Positions 52,741-60,239 of a stretch of 64,000 bases of DNA are shown here, in pieces. The stretch covers positions 558,001 through 622,000 of the forward strand of contig NZ_JACKZC010000001.1 of assembly GCF_014212495.1 (NCBI RefSeq). The letters are read 5' to 3'. How positions within the stretch are numbered: the first letter of the stretch is position 1; each line of letters starts with the position of its first letter. The stretch comes from Pontibacter sp. Tf4 (GTDB lineage: Bacteria; Bacteroidota; Bacteroidia; Cytophagales; Hymenobacteraceae). Made by a program: the position numbers and the translations under genes. The notes under the pieces are model-generated. The model saw only the letters and a program-made list of their open reading frames with translations, did no database searches and was not told the DNA's origin.

Positions 52741-53301
52741 ATGAAATGGCCGGATCGGAAACGGAATAGGTTAAATGGTTTTGACTACAGCCGGGATGCG
52801 TTATATTTTGTGACTTCGTGCGTGAAGGATAAAGTCTGTGTTTTCGGGAAAGTACAGAACGAAGAAATGCAGCTGAATGAGTATGGTTCTATTGCGGAAC
52901 AACAATGGCACAGGCTGGCAGAACAGTATCCATATGTTAATCTACATGCTTTTGTGGTAATGCCGAACCATGTGCACGGCATCATCGAAATTGACCGCGA
53001 ACTTGTAGGGACAGGTCGTGACCTGTCCGCGCGAAGGCTGAATAATGAAACTAAAACTATAAACACCGCTATAGCTGGCTCTTGTCAACTACAGAAAATA
53101 AAGTCACTATCTGAGTTAATAGGCGTTTACAAAACGATAACTTCTAAACTAATCCGAGTAGAAGGCCTGTCGGACTTTTCCTGGCAACGCTCCTTCCACG
53201 ACCACATCATCCGAAGTGATAAAGCCTATAAGAAAATCAGAGATTACATACTCAGCAATCCGGAGAAATGGCCGGAAGATGTGTTTTACCAGCAAGCATA
53301 A
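52741..53301 (+). CDS. REP-associated tyrosine transposase (RAYT)
   Basis: I start at 52741 (MKWPDRKRNRLNGFDYS); a frame open further upstream crosses the REP. The protein has 186 residues. The Y1 HUH motif is His77-Val-His79 in MPNHVHGII, and the catalytic Tyr130 is in IGVYKTITSK, as in RAYT/IS200-like enzymes. The end RDYILSNPEKWPED is the RAYT-type tail. Codons 89-98 (VGTGRDLSAR) are made of a REP copy in the sense direction. RAYTs cut single-stranded REP DNA and are usually domesticated single-copy genes. Confidence 0.92.
   Translation: MKWPDRKRNRLNGFDYSRDALYFVTSCVKDKVCVFGKVQNEEMQLNEYGSIAEQQWHRLAEQYPYVNLHAFVVMPNHVHGIIEIDRELVGTGRDLSARRLNNETKTINTAIAGSCQLQKIKSLSELIGVYKTITSKLIRVEGLSDFSWQRSFHDHIIRSDKAYKKIRDYILSNPEKWPEDVFYQQA
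53005..53033 (+). repeat. REP element inside the RAYT reading frame
   Basis: GTAG followed by GGACAGGTCGTGACCTGTCC and GCGCG. It differs at one base from the inverted copy at 52645-52673. It encodes transposase residues 89-98, between the HUH motif and the catalytic tyrosine. Confidence 0.85.
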
Positions 53302-53306
53302 CTATA

Positions 53307-53372
53307 CTTCAAAATTACTTTTGTCATCTGTGGATTATCCTGCAGAGCTCTTTCATTTTGTTTTAACTGCTC
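53307..53372 (-). pseudogene. Duplicated 3' end of the J-domain gene
   Basis: On the minus strand 22 codons read EQLKQNERALQDNPQMTKVI plus LK, against EQLKQNVRTLQDDPQMIKVI plus LK at the end of the intact gene (54464-55606): 18 of 22 residues match. The stop is lost. It begins 5 bases after the RAYT stop. The remaining gap to 53644 is A+T-rich with no recognisable gene. Confidence 0.75.
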
Positions 53373-53644
53373 CGGATTGATAGTCCTACGTCTTCATCTT
53401 GCTTAGCAATGTACCTGCAGTGTTTCCATCACCGAAAGGTGCAGTCGATAGATCTATCCACACTTCTTCTCTACAGTAAATTGATAGATATACCTTCATA
53501 ACCAGAACAGCTTTTGTAAAAGTTCGCATTATTTATGATAATATTTATAAATAATTGTTTAAATCCGATTTGAAATGCGTATAGTCATTTAGAGTATCTA
53601 TGACTGTTTAATTGCGCATGTAGTGCACTGCCAAAGAGATCAAA

Positions 53645-54454
53645 TTGGTTGAAACCATGGATGTGATCAGGAGAAACAATGTCAAGCTGTTTGGAGACGG
53701 CAGCGAAACCCTTATGTTTGGTCATGGGTTTGGATGTGACCAGAACATGTGGCGCTTCGTGACGCCTGCATTTCAGCACCAACACCAGATTGTGCTCTTC
53801 GACCATGTAGGGGCAGGCGATTCTGACATTGCTGCCTATGACAAAGACAAGTATGGCACATTAAACGGGTATGTATCGGATATAATTGAAATATACCGGA
53901 GCTTAGACTTAGACAATGTGGTTTTTGTAGGTCACTCGGTAAGCGCTATGATGGGCGTGCTGACTGCGATAAAAGACCCCACATTGTTCAAAAAGCTTAT
54001 TCTGATCGGACCTTCTCCCTGCTACATCAACGACGGTGATTATGTCGGAGGTTTTGACCGGGCAGATGTACTGACAATGCTGGACTTTATGGAGCATGAT
54101 TACTTTACCTGGGCCTATACATTTGCGCCCCTAATCATGGGAAACCCTGAAGTTCCGATACTGGGAGAAGAGCTGATTGAGAGCTTATGTAAGACAGATG
54201 CTGAAATTGCAAAGCAATTTGCCCGCGTCACTTTCTTATCTGATAACCGGTCCGACCTGTTTAAGCTACAAACAGAAGCGCTGATCATGCAGTGTTCCGA
54301 AGACATCATTGCACCGGAAGAAGTAGGGAACTATGTACACAAGGCAATCAGGAATTCTACACTGGTCCATCTTAAAGCTACCGGCCACTGCCCCAATTTA
54401 AGCTCCCCTTTAGAGATCATAGAAGTGATGGAGAATTACCTCAAGGCATCATAA
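53645..54454 (+). CDS. RsbQ-like alpha/beta hydrolase
   Basis: This encodes 269 residues, with an alternative start four codons on at 53657 (MDVIRRNNVK), which fits RsbQ better. MFGHGFGCDQNMW is the RsbQ/KAI2/D14 oxyanion region. The triad is Ser98 (GHSVS), Asp220 (CSEDIIAP) and His248 (TGHCPNL). RsbQ works with the PAS phosphatase RsbP in Bacillus stress signalling, and relatives bind small butenolide-like ligands; no RsbP is nearby. It lies between two copies of the J-domain gene's 3' end, so the interval 53307-54463 may be an insertion or duplication. Confidence 0.9.
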   Translation: MVETMDVIRRNNVKLFGDGSETLMFGHGFGCDQNMWRFVTPAFQHQHQIVLFDHVGAGDSDIAAYDKDKYGTLNGYVSDIIEIYRSLDLDNVVFVGHSVSAMMGVLTAIKDPTLFKKLILIGPSPCYINDGDYVGGFDRADVLTMLDFMEHDYFTWAYTFAPLIMGNPEVPILGEELIESLCKTDAEIAKQFARVTFLSDNRSDLFKLQTEALIMQCSEDIIAPEEVGNYVHKAIRNSTLVHLKATGHCPNLSSPLEIIEVMENYLKAS

Positions 54455-54463
54455 CTATAACTA

Positions 54464-55606
54464 CTACTTCAAAATCACCTTAATCATCTGCGGATCATCC
54501 TGCAGGGTGCGGACATTCTGCTTTAGTTGCTCAAGTTCTCTGGTTAGGTCTTCTTTGGCGGATTTAAATTTTTGATCCATTTGCTTTGGCGTGCCGCAGA
54601 AGCGGGTGTAAAATCCTGCATCGGGGCCATTTGCCAAAGCCTGAAATTCCGCTTTTAACTCTTCTAGTTGGTCGGTCAGGATCTTGACGTAGTATTGCAG
54701 TTGCTCGTCTTGTAGGGTATCTAAAGCCTTTCCTTGTTCTTGCATAAACTCCATTTGCAGGCGCAGCAGCTCAAAAAAGTCATCGTGGTGATAGGCCTGG
54801 GTTACGCGTTTCATGGCTTCTTCTTTCCAGGCGCGTTTGCTTTCGTCAGGTTCTTTGTCAGGGTGCAATTGCTTAGCCAGCTCGGTGTACACGCGGCGGC
54901 TGGCTTTGCTGATGTTGCTTAGCTCGGCTTTTGCCTTGGCTTCTTTTTCGCGTTGTGCTTTGGTTTTGCGAGTTTTCTGACGGTTCTGTTTGTCCTGCTC
55001 GCGTTGCTCTCGTTCCCGGTCCAGCCGGGCTTGTATGCGCTCAAAATCATCGAGGTCAGCAAAATCGTCTGCTATAGTTTGTTCGCCATCAACTATAGTT
55101 TCATGCGTTTCCTCTGTGGCAAAAGCGGTGCGCTCGGAATAGGTATATTCAGCGTACCGGTCGTGCAAGGCTATCATATCGCGGCGCTCATAGCTGGAGA
55201 TCAGGTCGAACGTGATGTTTTCAATTAGCGCCGATATCTTCAGCTTCTCCCGGATACTGAAAATGGGCAGATGGAAAGCATCGTCCAGCAGGTACGCTAA
55301 CTCCACTCTCTTTTCCAGTTGCTGCAATATAATAGGGCGCAGTTCCTTCTCGATGCGTTTCTGGGCCAGGTTTATACTTTCGCGACGGGTGGCTATCTCC
55401 TTTTTAAGTAGCTCAATCTGCTCTGTTTTCTGGTTAAACTCCTGCTGTAGTTTGCTCAGTTTCCGCTCCGCCGAAGTAGAAATTTGAGGTGTAAGGTTTG
55501 GAACAGGTTTATTGGAAGCGGGCATGAAAGAAGGTATTGGGGCTTTATAATTAAGGCTGACTCCTCTGCCATACGAAGGTATTGCTTTTTTGTGAGGCAG
55601 GCGCAT
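54464..55606 (-). CDS. J-domain-like coiled-coil protein
   Basis: This encodes 380 residues. The N-terminal part is a long coiled coil (SAERKLSKLQQEFNQKTEQI, LLKKEIATRRESINLAQKR). The middle is acidic. Around residue 247 is ELAKQLHPDKEPDESKRAW, the HPD of a DnaJ-type J domain (then EEAMKRVTQAYHHDDFFELL). This suggests an Hsp70 co-chaperone contact. The C-terminus is again helical. It has no zinc or glycine-rich region, so it is not DnaJ itself. The gene's 3' end is duplicated at 53307. Confidence 0.8.
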   Translation of the reverse strand: MRLPHKKAIPSYGRGVSLNYKAPIPSFMPASNKPVPNLTPQISTSAERKLSKLQQEFNQKTEQIELLKKEIATRRESINLAQKRIEKELRPIILQQLEKRVELAYLLDDAFHLPIFSIREKLKISALIENITFDLISSYERRDMIALHDRYAEYTYSERTAFATEETHETIVDGEQTIADDFADLDDFERIQARLDREREQREQDKQNRQKTRKTKAQREKEAKAKAELSNISKASRRVYTELAKQLHPDKEPDESKRAWKEEAMKRVTQAYHHDDFFELLRLQMEFMQEQGKALDTLQDEQLQYYVKILTDQLEELKAEFQALANGPDAGFYTRFCGTPKQMDQKFKSAKEDLTRELEQLKQNVRTLQDDPQMIKVILK

Positions 55607-55754
55607 GTAGCTAAACTATAGTTGCAGCAAAAGTTAAATCAGAAAACAAACTATAGCCAGGCAACCTGCTACTGTAATATAGCATCTGAAAGATATTAGC
55701 CTGCTGCGAGAGCTTTATTCCAGCCTGTTAACATCCAACTCACAAACTAAAACT

Positions 55755-56993
55755 ATGATCAAGAGAATTCTACTGCTGCTGTTTTTCTTCGGGAATATGG
55801 CCATGGCTACTGCCCAGCAAACACAAATGGTAAACGTCGGGGATCACTCCCTCGAAATGATACAGGCAGGAACAGGCGAGTATACTGTTATTTTTGAATC
55901 CGGCTTCGGCACAGACTATAAGGTATGGGGCAATGTGGCTACCGAAATTGCAAATACCAACCAGGTACTGCTCTATTCAAGAGCAGGCACAGGCAAATCT
56001 GAACCTAACCCGAAGCCGCAAACCCTGGAGGCAGCCATACAGGACCTGACCACGCTCATCGAGAAAGCTAACCTGAAGGCACCCTTTATTTTAGTGGGGC
56101 ACTCTTATGGGGCTTTTATTATCCGTGGGTATGCAGCTTTAAACCCTGACAAGGTAAAAGGTTTGGTTTTTGTAGATCCGGCACACGAAAAACTGATGCA
56201 GGAGCTCAAAAAGATCGATCATGCCAAAGCCGTGAAAGATGTGGAGCTGCAAAACAGCTTTATGCCAGCCAGGTTTAAACAGGAAAATGACCTGATCAAC
56301 CAGATCTTCGACAAAGCGACCTTGCCTGATTTCGGGAAGCTGCCGCAGGAGCCTGCTGTGGTACTTACTTCGGTACAGCACAGACCAAACCCGGAAATGT
56401 TTTTACACGAGCCACAAGGCGTGGAAGTATGGCGAAAGTTGCACACTGAGTTTTTTGGCCAGTTTACCAGCGGTGCCCATCTCGTAACGGCTAACAGCGG
56501 GCATAACATCCATAGGGAAGAGCCGGAGCTGGTAATAAACGCTATAAACCAGGTAATACAGGCGGCTAACAAACAAAAGGCGCGTCAGGAGCATGAAGCA
56601 AAGATGACAGCGCTGGGCGAAAAACTGAATAAGGCTTCGGTTTTGCTCTCCAAGCGGAAAGAGCAGCAAGCCGAAACGCTTGTATTCGAAGCCTTGAAAA
56701 GCTCCGGTTTCGGCGAACGAACTATAAATTCCATTGCTTACCAACAACTGGGCAACCCACAAACTATGGCTGTGGCAGTACTCATCTTCAGGTATAATAC
56801 CGTTCAGTACGCCGGGTCTGCCAATGCTTTCGATAGTTACGGCGAAGCGCTGATGCAACTGGGAAAACTAAAGCAGGCAGAACAGCAGTTCAACAAAGCC
56901 ATTGAACTTGCCACTGCCGCCAACGATGCCGCTACGCTCCGAAACAGCCGCAATAACCTGGAAAAGATCAGTCAGTTAAAAAAGGCAAAATAG
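55755..56993 (+). CDS. Secreted alpha/beta hydrolase with C-terminal TPR region
   Basis: This encodes 412 residues with a signal peptide ending ATAQQ. The hydrolase core has FESGFGTDYKVW (oxyanion), YSRAGTGKSEP, GHSYG with Ser117, FVDPAHE, and a C-terminal His in SGHNIHRE near 257. The last 130 residues contain TPR-like helices (QLGKLKQAEQQFNKAIELA). It probably hydrolyses esters in the periplasm; the TPR may bind a partner. The substrate is unknown. Coding is separate from the RsbQ-like gene and divergent from the J-domain gene. Confidence 0.85.
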   Translation: MIKRILLLLFFFGNMAMATAQQTQMVNVGDHSLEMIQAGTGEYTVIFESGFGTDYKVWGNVATEIANTNQVLLYSRAGTGKSEPNPKPQTLEAAIQDLTTLIEKANLKAPFILVGHSYGAFIIRGYAALNPDKVKGLVFVDPAHEKLMQELKKIDHAKAVKDVELQNSFMPARFKQENDLINQIFDKATLPDFGKLPQEPAVVLTSVQHRPNPEMFLHEPQGVEVWRKLHTEFFGQFTSGAHLVTANSGHNIHREEPELVINAINQVIQAANKQKARQEHEAKMTALGEKLNKASVLLSKRKEQQAETLVFEALKSSGFGERTINSIAYQQLGNPQTMAVAVLIFRYNTVQYAGSANAFDSYGEALMQLGKLKQAEQQFNKAIELATAANDAATLRNSRNNLEKISQLKKAK

Positions 56994-57085
56994 CCTGAAT
57001 TTACCTTCGATTCCCTTTGGTTTCACTTTCAAATGAAAGCCTGAACCGAACTATAGTTTGGCAACTTTATACGTTGGAATATCTC

Positions 57086-57114
57086 TTTGGCGTTAGATGC
57101 GTAGTTATACTTTG
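57086..57114 (+). promoter_or_regulatory. Candidate promoter of the DUF2911 gene
   Basis: TTTG at 57086-57089 and TTATACTTTG at 57105-57114 lie in the spacing of a Bacteroidota -33/-7 promoter, though the -7 part is not an exact TAnnTTTG. The start codon is at 57158. Confidence 0.4.
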
Positions 57115-57157
57115 TTTGTAAAAAATCACCATTTAATTTCACTTTAAGAGAATCACT

Positions 57158-57688
57158 ATGAAGAACACGAAGATCTTTAGCTTTTTGGCCATGCTGCTGG
57201 TAGCGCTGGTAGTTACTTCTTCGGCAATGGCCCAGGACGCGAAACCAAAAGCCAGCCCGCCGGCAACAGCTACCGGTAAGGTGGGCGCTGCTACTGTAAC
57301 TATAAACTATAGCAGCCCGTCGGTAAAAGGACGTACCATTTGGGGCGAGCTGGTGCCTTACGGCCAGGTGTGGCGCTCAGGAGCAAACGAGGCAACAACT
57401 ATAACATTTGACAAGGATGTGATGGTAGAAGGCAAGCCGCTGGCAGCCGGAACCTATAGTTTCTACACCATACCTGCTGAAGACAAATGGACGGTGATCT
57501 TTAACAAAACAGCCAAACAGTGGGGCACGCAATACGACGAGAAGCAGGACGCCCTGCGCGTAACGGTAACACCACGCAAAGCCCCGACCATGAACGAGCG
57601 CCTGAAATACGACGTGAACAACCAGGGTCTGTTGCTGAGCTGGGAGAACATGGAAGTACCGGTTAAGATCTCGACAGCCAAGAAATAA
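57158..57688 (+). CDS. DUF2911 secreted protein
   Basis: This encodes 176 residues with a signal peptide ending AMAQD. The core matches DUF2911: VTINYSSPSVKGRTIWGELVPYGQVWRSGANEATTITF (shown here only by its parts NYSSPSVKGR, WGELVPYGQVWR, GANEAT), then LAAGTYSFYTIP and WTVIFNK. The family is common in Bacteroidota, periplasmic, with no known activity. A promoter-like element lies 44 bases upstream and a strong terminator follows. Confidence 0.9.
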   Translation: MKNTKIFSFLAMLLVALVVTSSAMAQDAKPKASPPATATGKVGAATVTINYSSPSVKGRTIWGELVPYGQVWRSGANEATTITFDKDVMVEGKPLAAGTYSFYTIPAEDKWTVIFNKTAKQWGTQYDEKQDALRVTVTPRKAPTMNERLKYDVNNQGLLLSWENMEVPVKISTAKK

Positions 57689-57708
57689 CTTAACTATAGT
57701 TTAAATTG

Positions 57709-57749
57709 CAAAAAGCCTCTGCAACCAAGTGTTGCGGAGGCTTTTTTTG
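57709..57749 (+). terminator. Terminator of the DUF2911 gene
   Basis: AAAAGCCTC-T-GCAAC (57711-57725) pairs with GTTGC-G-GAGGCTTTT (57731-57745) with one mismatch, followed by T. It lies 23 bases after the stop. Confidence 0.85.
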
Positions 57750-57789
57750 TCCGTAGGCCAGTTCGCCCAACTATAGTTATATCCGGCAA

Positions 57790-58221
57790 CTATAGTTGCT
57801 TTTCCATTTTATAGTGCTGTATAGTTCCGAACAGCAGGTGCGTTTTCTCAACTATAGCATAACCGTTTCGTTCATAAAAACTGACGGCCTTTTCGCGGGC
57901 CTGCAGCACTATAGTTTGCGCGCCCATGGAGCGGGCTTTGTCTTCGAGGTAATCTAACAGCAGTTTGCCCAGCCCTTTGCCCTGGTACTTTTCGTGGATG
58001 CCCATAAAACGCAGTTGTGCCTCCTGCGGGGTTTGCAGGTGCAGGCGACAAACTCCTATCGCGTCTCCGTTCTCCTCCACCAGCATGGCGTGTATGGCTG
58101 TTGCATCGTCGGGGGCTCGTTCGCTGCCTTCGGGCTGGCCCCATGGCTGGCGCAGGGTAAGGTAACGCAGGTGGTAATACTTCTCAAACTCGTCGGGTGT
58201 AGCAGGTTCTATGATGTGCAT
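57790..58221 (-). CDS. GNAT-family N-acetyltransferase
   Basis: I start at 58221 (MHIIEPATPDEFEKYYHLRY); the frame is open 32 codons further but the extra part looks non-native. The protein has 143 residues, one GNAT domain. HEKYQGKGLGKLLLDYLE is the acetyl-CoA pyrophosphate loop (Q-x-x-G-x-G), and VSFYERNGYAIVE is the last strand-helix. The opening YYHLRYLTLRQPWGQPEGSE matches a subgroup of unknown substrate (ElaA/PhnO-like). The gap 58222-58650 holds the 93-bp repeat copy 2 and A+T-rich sequence. Confidence 0.88.
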   Translation of the reverse strand: MHIIEPATPDEFEKYYHLRYLTLRQPWGQPEGSERAPDDATAIHAMLVEENGDAIGVCRLHLQTPQEAQLRFMGIHEKYQGKGLGKLLLDYLEDKARSMGAQTIVLQAREKAVSFYERNGYAIVEKTHLLFGTIQHYKMEKQL

Positions 58222-58270
58222 TGGCAAATGGCTAAATGGTTTAATTGTTAAATGGTTGGTGGCTGATATT

Positions 58271-58363
58271 GCGTGAGGGATAGAGTGGTTGTTTGAGCTC
58301 CTATAGTTGGGCACCAACTATAGAGCGAGCCACGAAAGCCCGACGGCTGTGCCGGCACGCCCA
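58271..58363 (-). repeat. 93-bp dispersed repeat, copy 2 (inverted)
   Basis: Reverse complement of 43049-43141 with five transitions (88 of 93 positions identical). It keeps the CTATAGTTGG/CCAACTATAG stem. It lies in a 429-base gap with no gene; the rest of the gap is A+T-rich with several AACTATAG sites. Confidence 0.85.
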
Positions 58364-58650
58364 AACTATAGTTTCCTATCAATCTTCTTAGACTTATACT
58401 CCAAACTTAACTTATATTTTTGCTCCTCACTAAACTATAAAAGCTATAGTTCTGCATCGGCTTCTACTGCTTTAAGCTTCATTACTATAGTTCAGTTATA
58501 AACTTTTCGTTTAGTGATTATCTTAACAGCCATCAACTAATATAGCTGTTTAACAATTAAGCCGCTCTGCAAGTTAACAATCCACAATTAACAATAACTT
58601 TGTCGGTTTAAATCAGGTAAATCAGTTTCGACATATAACCTACACAAACT

Positions 58651-59148
58651 ATGGCATCTTTTGATATTGTAAGCAAAGTAGACCCGCAAACCATGGACAA
58701 CGCCGTGAACGTGGCGCGCAAAGAGATCATGAACCGTTACGATTTCCGCGACACCAAAGGCAGCCTGGAATATGACAAAAAAGGCAGCGAGGTAAAAATT
58801 ACCATGGAAAACGACATGCGCGTGCAACATACCGAAGACGTGCTGATGAGCAAAATGGTGAAGCAGGGGCTGGATGCCACAGCCCTCGATTTCTCGAAAG
58901 AAGCTTACCAGAGCGGCGCTATGGTGAAGAAGGATATCAAAGTAAAAGCCGGCATCGACAAGGAGACATCCAAAAAAATAATGAAGCTGATAAAGGACAG
59001 CAAACTGAAAGTATCGGCAGCTATCATGGATGAGACCATACGTGTAACCGGCAAAAAGATAGATGACCTGCAACAGGTAATTGCCATGCTCCGTTCAAAC
59101 GCCGAAGAAATCGGCATGCCGCTGCAATACGTGAACATGAAAAGCTAA
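58651..59148 (+). CDS. yajQ: YajQ-family nucleotide-binding protein
   Basis: This encodes 165 residues. The opening MASFDIVSKVDPQTMDNAVN and RYDFRDTKGSLEYD are diagnostic. The end has RVTGKKIDDLQQVIAML and IGMPLQYVNMKS. YajQ-type proteins are two-domain ferredoxin-like folds that bind nucleotides, in some species cyclic di-GMP, and act with transcription factors. Whether this one binds cyclic di-GMP cannot be read from sequence. It precedes terC by 183 bases. Confidence 0.95.
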   Translation: MASFDIVSKVDPQTMDNAVNVARKEIMNRYDFRDTKGSLEYDKKGSEVKITMENDMRVQHTEDVLMSKMVKQGLDATALDFSKEAYQSGAMVKKDIKVKAGIDKETSKKIMKLIKDSKLKVSAAIMDETIRVTGKKIDDLQQVIAMLRSNAEEIGMPLQYVNMKS

Positions 59149-59331
59149 ATTGCTGGATGGTTAAATTGTTAAATGGTTGATTGCTGCCTGTTTGTTTATC
59201 TCCGGTTTCAGGAGTAAAGGGCAGTTACAGCCAAACTATAGGCTTTAAACAGAAGCCGCAAACTTCAACTATACAGCCTTCAGCCATTTAACAATTAGCC
59301 TTCCAACCATTTAACAACCAAAACCTAAACT

Positions 59332-60099
59332 ATGGAAATATTTGCTAACCCGGACACCTGGATCAGCCTGCTGACGCTGACCTTTATGGAAGTGGTGCTG
59401 GGGATCGATAACATTGTGTTTATCTCGATCATTGTGGCCCGGTTACCCAAAGAGCAGCAAGGCAAGGGCCGGACTATAGGTTTGGCGCTGGCGCTTGTGT
59501 TCAGAGTGATCCTGTTGCTTTTTATCAGCTACATTGTGCAGGCAAAAGAGCCGCTGTTCACCATCGATCTGCCGTTTACCGATAATGTGCAGGCTGTCTC
59601 TATCCGCGACCTGATCCTGTTTGCCGGAGGTCTGTTTTTGCTGGCTAAAAGTACAACCGAGATACACAACAAACTGGAAGGCGAAGAAGAATCGCACGGA
59701 ACCGGAAAAGCAACGGCTACGCTGGGCAAGATCCTGATCCAGATCATCCTCATCGACATTGTGTTCTCCTTCGACTCTATCCTGACAGCGGTGGGTCTGG
59801 TAGATAATGTGCTGATCATGATCGTAGCTGTTGTTATCTCGATGATCATTATGCTGCTGTTTGCCAAATACGTGAGTGATTTCGTGAACAAGCACCCGAC
59901 CGTGAAAATGCTGGCCCTGTCGTTCCTGCTGCTGATTGGCGTGATGCTGGTGGCCGAGTCGTTCCATGTGGAAATACCGAAAGGCTACATTTACTTTGCC
60001 ATGTTCTTCTCGCTGCTGGTAGAGATACTGAATATGAAGCTCCGCAAAAAAACAACGCCCGTACACCTGCGCCAGAACGAGATAGTGGGAGAAGATTAA
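59332..60099 (+). CDS. terC: TerC-family membrane protein
   Basis: This encodes 255 residues with seven hydrophobic spans. The acidic motif EVVLGIDNIVFI in the first span and DIVFSFDSILTAVGLV in the fifth are the TerC signatures, whose acidic residues are thought to bind metal. TerC proteins export manganese or help metalate exported enzymes; the tellurite link of the name is historical. The charged loop GEEESHGTGKA lies between spans 3 and 4. A terminator follows. Confidence 0.93.
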   Translation: MEIFANPDTWISLLTLTFMEVVLGIDNIVFISIIVARLPKEQQGKGRTIGLALALVFRVILLLFISYIVQAKEPLFTIDLPFTDNVQAVSIRDLILFAGGLFLLAKSTTEIHNKLEGEEESHGTGKATATLGKILIQIILIDIVFSFDSILTAVGLVDNVLIMIVAVVISMIIMLLFAKYVSDFVNKHPTVKMLALSFLLLIGVMLVAESFHVEIPKGYIYFAMFFSLLVEILNMKLRKKTTPVHLRQNEIVGED

Positions 60100-60126
60100 T
60101 AACCTGAACTATAGTAACAACTATAG

Positions 60127-60163
60127 GAAAGGCTTCCGGCTGCAACAACCGGAAGCCTTTTTG
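60127..60163 (+). terminator. Terminator of terC
   Basis: A 12-bp stem (AAAGGCTTCCGG 60128-60139, CCGGAAGCCTTT 60149-60160) followed by a T run, 28 bases after the stop. Confidence 0.85.
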
Positions 60164-60239
60164 TTTGGGAACAGCAGCATCAATCCGGATTTATAGTTAT
60201 ATTCGGACTATACTATACACAGCTGATACACACGGTACT

